Assembly: GCA_015233565.1 (NCBI GenBank)
Contig: JADFXM010000006.1
Coordinates: 124,001-188,000, forward strand
Length of the DNA stretch: 64,000 nucleotides
Direction: 5' to 3'
From: Candidatus Rifleibacteriota bacterium
GTDB lineage: Bacteria; Muiribacteriota; Ozemobacteria; Ozemobacterales; Ozemobacteraceae
The notes beneath the pieces are model-generated. The model saw nothing but the letters and a program-made list of their open reading frames with translations. It did not search any database and had not been told where the DNA came from. The position numbers were made by a program, and so were the translations under genes. Below are positions 58,269 to 64,000 of the stretch, in pieces (the stretch's first letter is position 1; each line of letters opens with the position of its first letter).

Positions 58269-59516
58269 TCATAAAGAAAGTTCCTCTACCAGGATATTGT
58301 TTATATAAACCTGCACTTTTCCATCGGGAACCTTTGGAACTTTGACTTTGATCTGATCAAGGGGTTTATGTGTGTCGGAATAAACTTCCTGACGGCCTTG
58401 TGGACTTACCAAAAGAAACTTGACTTCCTTCGCCATAAAACCATCCGGCATTGTGAAGGTGACATAGGTTGTTTCGCCACTTTCCGCTTTTCCTTCGGGT
58501 TTATTTTCAGGTTTTCCGGAAGGTTTATTTTCACCGGAGGGATTATTTTCACTGGCATCAGACTCTACGGAAGGCTTTTTTGTAGCTGTTTTATCTTCAC
58601 CTGGAAGAATGATTTTGGGTGGCTCAATTCCGGTAGATTTGGGTTTTACAGGCACCTCGGGGTTGTCATCATCATTCGAAGTGGAGGGTTTTTCAGGTTT
58701 ATCGGGAACAGTCAGTGATACCGAATTGTCTAAGACTGAGAATTTTTTCATTTCTTCAGGAGAGCTTTGAGTGGTCAGCGATGAAAGTAGTACATCAATC
58801 GTTGTTCCATCGTTTACAACTTCATAAGGTGATGGTTTTGTGGAAAGAATCCTATCAGGCTCATGAACAGAGTCTTTCTTGTATAACAGTTTTCCCAATT
58901 TCAGACCACAATCTGAAAGAACTTTTTTTGCGTCGTTAATAGATTTTCCTGCCAGGTTTGGAAGAAAACCACGAACGGGCGCTGGCCCAAGGCTTATAAG
59001 CAGATCAACGGAACCATTAACCGATTGCGTTGAAAAAGGGAGGGGAGACTGAGTTACGATATGATCTCTGGGCACCTTTGTAGAAAAGAAATAAGCGTGA
59101 TTTCCTTCCTTCAACTGAGCATTCAATAGAGACAAAGCTGATTCACGTGTACTCTTTCCGGTAAGATCGGGAACAGTAACCTGCTTACTTCCAAGAGAAA
59201 TTGTTAAAAGTACTTTTTTATTTTTTTTAACCCGGGTTCCGGGCTCGGGATATTGAGCAATAACATGATCTTTGGGATACCGTGGGTCACATTTTTCATC
59301 TCGTTTTTCGATCATCAAATCAGCCGGCTTTTCCTTAAAAACCTCGACAAGATGTTTTCCACGGAAATCAGGAACTTCAATTGTCTCACCGCGGTTAAAA
59401 TATTCATTCAGAAAGTCCCTGATATAAAATACTCCCGCAATAATCAGTGCAATCAAAAGCACAAGCATCAGCAACATCTTAAGAATGATCAGCAGGCATG
59501 ATTCTTTTCTAGCCAT
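58269..59516 (-). CDS. PASTA-domain membrane protein
   Basis: 415 residues from the ATG at 59516, which overlaps the rlmN stop by 8 bases. One N-terminal helix (LIILKMLLMLVLLIALIIAGVFYI) is followed by three extracytoplasmic PASTA domains: ~43-107 (VPDFRGKHLVEVF), ~110-178 (VTVPDLTGKSTRESALSLL) and ~180-250 (LPNLAGKSINDAKKVLSDCG). A Pro/Lys/Glu/Ser linker and a small C-terminal beta domain end it. PASTA domains bind peptidoglycan stem peptides. They are usually attached to a Ser/Thr kinase or penicillin-binding protein; here no kinase is fused, but a pseudokinase gene lies downstream. Confidence 0.9.
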   Translation of the reverse strand: MARKESCLLIILKMLLMLVLLIALIIAGVFYIRDFLNEYFNRGETIEVPDFRGKHLVEVFKEKPADLMIEKRDEKCDPRYPKDHVIAQYPEPGTRVKKNKKVLLTISLGSKQVTVPDLTGKSTRESALSLLNAQLKEGNHAYFFSTKVPRDHIVTQSPLPFSTQSVNGSVDLLISLGPAPVRGFLPNLAGKSINDAKKVLSDCGLKLGKLLYKKDSVHEPDRILSTKPSPYEVVNDGTTIDVLLSSLTTQSSPEEMKKFSVLDNSVSLTVPDKPEKPSTSNDDDNPEVPVKPKSTGIEPPKIILPGEDKTATKKPSVESDASENNPSGENKPSGKPENKPEGKAESGETTYVTFTMPDGFMAKEVKFLLVSPQGRQEVYSDTHKPLDQIKVKVPKVPDGKVQVYINNILVEELSL

Positions 59517-60552
59517 TTTTTCGCTCCGAGATATTCTCCGCGCCAAGCTGCCCACAGGCGGCAAGAATATCTCCACCGTGGGAGGCACGAATGGTAACCG
59601 GTATTCCGGCTTTTTTCAGTGCTTTTTTGAATTCCTTTTCGGCGGCTTGTTCGGAAGGTTTATAACCGCAACCCGGGAAGGAATTGAAACGTACGATATT
59701 TACGTGGCAGAGCAGTCCTTCACAGAAATTGATCAAATTAAGAACATTCTCCAAACCGTCGTTGATCCCTCTGAGAAGGGTATATTCGAATGTCACTCTC
59801 CTGTTTGTAACTGAAATATAGTGAACAATCGATTCTCGCAGAACTTCAAGTGGAAATTTTTCATTAATAGGAATTAACGAAGATCTGGTGTAATCATCGG
59901 CAGCATGCAAAGAAAGTGCAAGATTCACTTCACCTTTCCTGTCAGCCAAATCATAGATTCCGTCAGGGATTCCAACGGTTGAAACAGTTATTCTTCGAGT
60001 AGCAAGTCCCATTCCTGTCTTTTCGGTAAGCATATCGATAGCAGGAAAGAGAGCTTTTCGATTAAGAAATGGCTCTCCCATTCCCATGAAAACAATGTTA
60101 CCAGGAGGTGAACCAGTCTCATGGATCAAGCATAATACCTGGATAATGATTTCTTCAGAGGAAAGATTTCTTTTGAAACCCATTTTCCCAGTCTTGCAGA
60201 ATCCACACGATACCGTACACCCTACTTGAGACGAAAGACAAAAAGTAACAGATTCAGGAGAAGGAATAGCTACAGTCTCAATAACTGATCCGTCATGCAG
60301 GGCTAAACCCAGTTTAACGGTTCCATCCTCTGCTTTTTGTTTAAATTTGCTTTCGGGCAAAATTTCCGGAAATTTTTCTGAAAGCAAAGTTCGGACTTCC
60401 AGAGGAAGGTTGGTCATTTTTGAATATTCAAAAACATTTTTTTTGAAAATCCAATCCCAGACTTGTCGTGCCCGATATTTTTCCAACCCAAGGGCCGTTA
60501 GATCATCTACCAGTGCTTTTAAACCATTTGAAAGTAAATAATTAGAAGACAT
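59509..60552 (-). CDS. rlmN: 23S rRNA/tRNA adenine-C2 methyltransferase RlmN
   Basis: 347 residues from the ATG at 60552, chosen for its GGAGG site. A radical SAM enzyme that methylates A2503 of 23S rRNA and A37 of some tRNAs at C2. The cluster motif is CTVSCGFC, followed by KTGKMGFKRNLS. GMGEPFLNR is the SAM contact, and a catalytic Cys is expected near the C-terminus (RASHGGDILAACGQL). An N-terminal accessory domain (KYRARQVWDWIFKK) is intact. Its 3' end overlaps the PASTA gene start by 8 bases, which couples them in translation. Confidence 0.96.
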   Translation of the reverse strand: MSSNYLLSNGLKALVDDLTALGLEKYRARQVWDWIFKKNVFEYSKMTNLPLEVRTLLSEKFPEILPESKFKQKAEDGTVKLGLALHDGSVIETVAIPSPESVTFCLSSQVGCTVSCGFCKTGKMGFKRNLSSEEIIIQVLCLIHETGSPPGNIVFMGMGEPFLNRKALFPAIDMLTEKTGMGLATRRITVSTVGIPDGIYDLADRKGEVNLALSLHAADDYTRSSLIPINEKFPLEVLRESIVHYISVTNRRVTFEYTLLRGINDGLENVLNLINFCEGLLCHVNIVRFNSFPGCGYKPSEQAAEKEFKKALKKAGIPVTIRASHGGDILAACGQLGAENISERKNG

Positions 60553-60687
60553 ATGATCCTCCAAAAAAACTCATCGGCACTTCTACGCGAAGAAGTGAGT
60601 TATTTTTGGAAAAAGGCTGGAAATGGATTAGGAACACCCATAATTGTGGAAAATTTCACAGAAAAATTTGAAATTTTTGCAAGGACT

Positions 60688-63600
60688 TCAAATTCCCGGA
60701 ATATTTGCAGCTTTCTTAAAAGCTTCAATCTGTTTTTCCAGTTTAGAAAAAAGTGGGGGAATTTCTTCAAGTTTTTCAAGCATAGCTAACTGCTCCATTC
60801 CAAAAGCGATAATTTGAACTATTTCTGCACCAACAGTAGCGCTGCACCCTTTCAGTGAATGGGCCTGTCTTTCAACTTCTCCGGGATCGCCTTTTTCCAA
60901 CGCCTTTTTCAGCAAAGACACACTTTCGGAAAGTTCCTTACAATAGTCATCCACCATTTCATGCAAGAGATTCTCATCTCCCACTATTCTTTCGAGTAAC
61001 GCATCACGATTGAAAATCTGCAATTCAGGACCCAATTTTACGGGAGTAATTTCGTTTTGAGATTCTTCTTTTAAATGAGAAAGCCACTTTTCAAGACAGG
61101 AAGAAACTTCTTCCGGCCGAATCGGTTTGGACAAATAATCATCCATTCCTGCCTGGAGGCATTTTTCTTTGTCCCCCCGCATGGCATTTGCAGTCAAGGC
61201 AATAATTGGAACTTTTGGATTCCTTACTTTCGAATTTTTTGAGCGTATAGACACAGTGGCATCGAATCCATCCATTTCGGGCATCTGACAATCCATGAAT
61301 ACAATATCGTAAGGAATATTTTCTAATGCACTTATAGCTTCCTGCCCGTTTGCAACTGCATCTGCACGATAACCGAATTTTTTCAGAATTGCAATTGCAA
61401 CTTGCTGGTTTACAACATTGTCTTCTGCGATCAAAATTTTAACCCGCCGTTTAATTGATTCCGCAATTGTATGCTTGGTTATAATATGGGTTTCAGCAAT
61501 TTTAATGGCATGTTTGCTTCGTCCCATGACTATTCTGATGCAATCTCTGAGTTCGGCCTGACGCACAGGCTTTGAAAAATATCCGGAAAATCCAATCTTT
61601 TCCAGAGTTACGGTGTCTCCACGATTCCCCGTGGATGTCATCATAATTAAAGCAATTTGTGCAATTTTGGCATTTCCTTTAATCCGCTTTCCAAGTTCAA
61701 TTCCATCCATATTTGGCATTTGCATGTCGAGTATTCCAATCTGGAATGGGTCAGCCTTTTCAACTGCCGTATCAAGCAACTCCAAAGCTGTGATTCCATC
61801 CGGGGCTTCGTCAAAACGACACCCCCAATTTTTCAGCAGAAGTTTCAACAGGAATCTATTTGTGCCATTGTCATCTACAATAAGGATCCTGGCTCCACTG
61901 ACATCCTCCATCATCTCATATTTTTCAATTCGTGATTCATCCTGCTTTTCAAAGACAGCTGTAAACCAGAACCTTGAACCGTGGTTTTCCTTGCTTTCTA
62001 CCCCGGATTCTCCTTTCATTAATTCAACCAATTGTTTGGAGATGGCAAGTCCTAACCCGGTTCCGCCGTATTTTCGTGTGGTAGAGACATCCACTTGTGT
62101 AAAAGGAGTAAAAAGAGTCTTGATACGACTCTCAGGGATTCCAATTCCAGTATCAATTATGGAAAAGGAAGCTTTCATTTGTTTCTGATCTTCTTCAAGA
62201 AGAGAAACACGAATCACCACTTCCCCCTGTTGAGTGAATTTAATCGCATTCCCCGTGAGGTTTAGAATGATCTGCCGGAGGCGCCCCGGATCGCCGCGAA
62301 TCAGCGATGAAACTTCCGGCTCAACAATACAGGTCAATTCCAGACCTTTTTCCCGGGCTTTTATCGAAAGCAATTCGGCGGCATCTTCGAGTGTGTTTCG
62401 AAGATCGAAGTCAAGCATCTCCAGTTCGAGTTTTCTTGCTTCGATTTTTGAGAAGTCAAGAATATCGTTTATCAAGGCTAACAAGATTTCACCACTTGAA
62501 CGAACAATTTCTGCGTATCTTCGCTGTTCCAAGGCGAGCGGCATATCCAGAAGTATTCCTATCATTCCGAGAATGCCGTTCATAGGAGTTCGAATTTCAT
62601 GACTCATATTTGCAAGGAACTCACTTTTTGCCACATTGGCAGCTTTCGCTTCTGTAGCCATGAGATTGGCACGCTCTGTCATCTCTCCAAGATTCTGATT
62701 TGTTACCTCAAGCTCGGAATAAGCTGTACGCAAAGTTTGAAGTGTTGAAGCCAGGTCTTCTTCACGTTTATGGAGATCTTTAGTTCGTTCACATACCTGG
62801 ATTTCAAGCGAAATCTGACGATTTCGAAGAACATACACAAAACCGGAAATAACAATTGTCAAGAGGAAACCGCAAATGCCTGTTATAATGCTCATCCAAA
62901 GACGATGGCCGGAAAAACCTGGCCCAGGGTTTGAAACAATCGCAAATGTATGTCCGAACATAAAAAAAGGAAAAACTTCTGAAAGCGAATTGACATATTT
63001 TGAAGCGAAATTACCATGCGGATAAGCTGCGACAAGTTCAACCCCTTCCTTGGCAGAAAGGTCGAAAATCTCGATCTTTTCACTTGGCAACAAATACTCA
63101 CTTACATTCAGAGTCTTTTTCAACAAAGACTGGAAATCGAAAACTAAAAATGTAAAACCAATCACTTGCTCAATTCCCTTTGATATTACAGGTTGCAAGA
63201 TGACAATTTGCCTTGTTGAATGAAACAAACTAGGGGGTTCCGATATCACCATAGGGAGTTTAGAGCGAATCGCTTCTTTCAATAACTCCTTATTAAGCTT
63301 GGTCGAAGACAAATCATAACCACGAGTTTCTCTAAAACCGCTTTCAGGCACCATGTAAACGATTGGACAATAAAATTCCCGGTCAGAAACGGGCGTTTTT
63401 ATAGAATTTGAGAAATTTTCATAAATTTGAAAATCCTCGAAAGCAGTTTTTCTCATTTCTTCCTCAAAATCAGCTTTTTGGGATTTAGCAATTATAGGGA
63501 TCCACCCCCAGGTTTGAGATGCCGTAGCTTGAGATAATGAACTTGCGAGAGTGGCAAAGATATCCAGTCGAATGTTTTTTTCGATTTCGCAGAATTTCGT

Positions 63601-63999
63601 TAATTCATTTAGGTCATTTCGTATTTCCTGAAGGTTCCTGACGACGAGTTGAGCATCAGTTTCATATAATTTTCTCAGTTTTTCATTGTTGTCAATCGTT
63701 TCAACGATGGTGGTCAATTTTATTAGTATTAAGGAAAAAATAATTCCCATAGCAAATGTAAAAACGGTTTCAAAATGTTGAATAAACCAAATTTGACCAT
63801 TTTTTGGAAACACTTCCCGCCATTGAATGTAACCCATTCCTGCAAGGAAGATTGCAATAAAAATTGCTGTAAGAAGAATTACCTTCAAACGTGAATCTGC
63901 TATATCTGACTTCATTTTTCCGACCAAAATGTCAATGCAAACAAGTAAAATGACTTCTCCGGTACCTGAATCTATTACCGGAGCCAAAGCACTATAAAA
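60688..63999 (-). CDS. Hybrid histidine kinase with CHASE-like sensor, two receivers and HPt, 5' truncated
   Basis: At least 1103 residues; the frame stays open to the window end and upstream codons ([12 protein letters not shown]) read like the end of another sensor domain, so the true start lies beyond 64000. Order: membrane helices (~30-50, ~75-95), a CHASE-like extracytoplasmic domain (~110-350), a third helix (~365-390), HisKA ([16 protein letters not shown]), HATPase ([23 protein letters not shown]), REC1 ([20 protein letters not shown]), REC2 ([20 protein letters not shown]) and HPt ([10 protein letters not shown]). All key residues are present. This is a full phosphorelay in one chain, like BarA/ArcB types. 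The output regulator is not adjacent. It ends 136 bases before rlmN starts. Confidence 0.93.
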   Translation of the reverse strand, partial: FYSALAPVIDSGTGEVILLVCIDILVGKMKSDIADSRLKVILLTAIFIAIFLAGMGYIQWREVFPKNGQIWFIQHFETVFTFAMGIIFSLILIKLTTIVETIDNNEKLRKLYETDAQLVVRNLQEIRNDLNELTKFCEIEKNIRLDIFATLASSLSQATASQTWGWIPIIAKSQKADFEEEMRKTAFEDFQIYENFSNSIKTPVSDREFYCPIVYMVPESGFRETRGYDLSSTKLNKELLKEAIRSKLPMVISEPPSLFHSTRQIVILQPVISKGIEQVIGFTFLVFDFQSLLKKTLNVSEYLLPSEKIEIFDLSAKEGVELVAAYPHGNFASKYVNSLSEVFPFFMFGHTFAIVSNPGPGFSGHRLWMSIITGICGFLLTIVISGFVYVLRNRQISLEIQVCERTKDLHKREEDLASTLQTLRTAYSELEVTNQNLGEMTERANLMATEAKAANVAKSEFLANMSHEIRTPMNGILGMIGILLDMPLALEQRRYAEIVRSSGEILLALINDILDFSKIEARKLELEMLDFDLRNTLEDAAELLSIKAREKGLELTCIVEPEVSSLIRGDPGRLRQIILNLTGNAIKFTQQGEVVIRVSLLEEDQKQMKASFSIIDTGIGIPESRIKTLFTPFTQVDVSTTRKYGGTGLGLAISKQLVELMKGESGVESKENHGSRFWFTAVFEKQDESRIEKYEMMEDVSGARILIVDDNGTNRFLLKLLLKNWGCRFDEAPDGITALELLDTAVEKADPFQIGILDMQMPNMDGIELGKRIKGNAKIAQIALIMMTSTGNRGDTVTLEKIGFSGYFSKPVRQAELRDCIRIVMGRSKHAIKIAETHIITKHTIAESIKRRVKILIAEDNVVNQQVAIAILKKFGYRADAVANGQEAISALENIPYDIVFMDCQMPEMDGFDATVSIRSKNSKVRNPKVPIIALTANAMRGDKEKCLQAGMDDYLSKPIRPEEVSSCLEKWLSHLKEESQNEITPVKLGPELQIFNRDALLERIVGDENLLHEMVDDYCKELSESVSLLKKALEKGDPGEVERQAHSLKGCSATVGAEIVQIIAFGMEQLAMLEKLEEIPPLFSKLEKQIEAFKKAANIPGI

Positions 64000-64000
64000 C

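Overview
The window is AT-rich DNA (roughly 38-40% GC by eye) from a diderm bacterium. Supporting signs are exported proteins with clear signal peptides, a predicted outer-membrane barrel ending in Phe, an O-antigen ligase-type polytopic protein and periplasmic sensor domains. There are many repeat proteins (TPR, HEAT, ankyrin), class III cyclases and hybrid histidine kinases, and no phage, transposase, CRISPR or rRNA/tRNA genes. I cannot fix the phylum. An uncultured lineage of the Riflebacteria/Wallbacteria kind is a guess from gene style, not evidence.

Layout. (1) 2-667 is the end of a family 3 glycoside hydrolase. (2) 726-8777, minus strand: bifunctional aspartokinase/homoserine dehydrogenase behind three exported proteins, namely a decayed 5'-nucleotidase fused to a barrel, a zinc phospholipase C-like protein and a HEXXH peptidase. 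(3) 9334-20472, plus strand: a signalling and repeat-protein block with HEAT and TPR proteins, an adenylate cyclase, an overlapping ParB-like/spore-photoproduct-lyase-like pair, a hybrid kinase, a cation efflux transporter and a Cys-rich DUF3795 protein. (4) 20692-29911, minus strand: three related TadG-like proteins. Two are 1222-residue tandem paralogs carrying a very large Cys-rich insertion. (5) 30479-43277, plus strand: exported and membrane proteins, a repeat-tailed secreted protein, a HEAT-TM-ankyrin protein, a TIM-barrel-like protein, a TPR protein, a small membrane protein coupled to a CHASE2 adenylate cyclase, and RNase D. (6) 43371-46448, minus strand: an O-antigen ligase/TPR protein and a B12/radical-SAM-like protein without its cluster cysteines. 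(7) 46600-51234, plus strand: argF, rex, a STAS antagonist and a RelA/SpoT enzyme that appears to start at ATT. (8) 51872-64000, minus strand: HEAT and TPR proteins, rpe, a pseudokinase next to a separate PASTA protein, rlmN, and a large hybrid kinase cut by the window end.

How it fits together. Second-messenger and stress signalling recur: two class III adenylate cyclases, a (p)ppGpp synthetase/hydrolase, Rex, a STAS switch, two hybrid kinases and a pseudokinase/PASTA pair. The other theme is the envelope: TadG-like surface proteins, degenerate enzyme folds reused on exported proteins, and repeat scaffolds anchored in the membrane. The most novel signals are the TadG-like chimeras (20692-29911), the run of enzyme folds with lost catalytic residues, the ATT start of the Rel enzyme, and several small unlisted ORFs with good ribosome sites.
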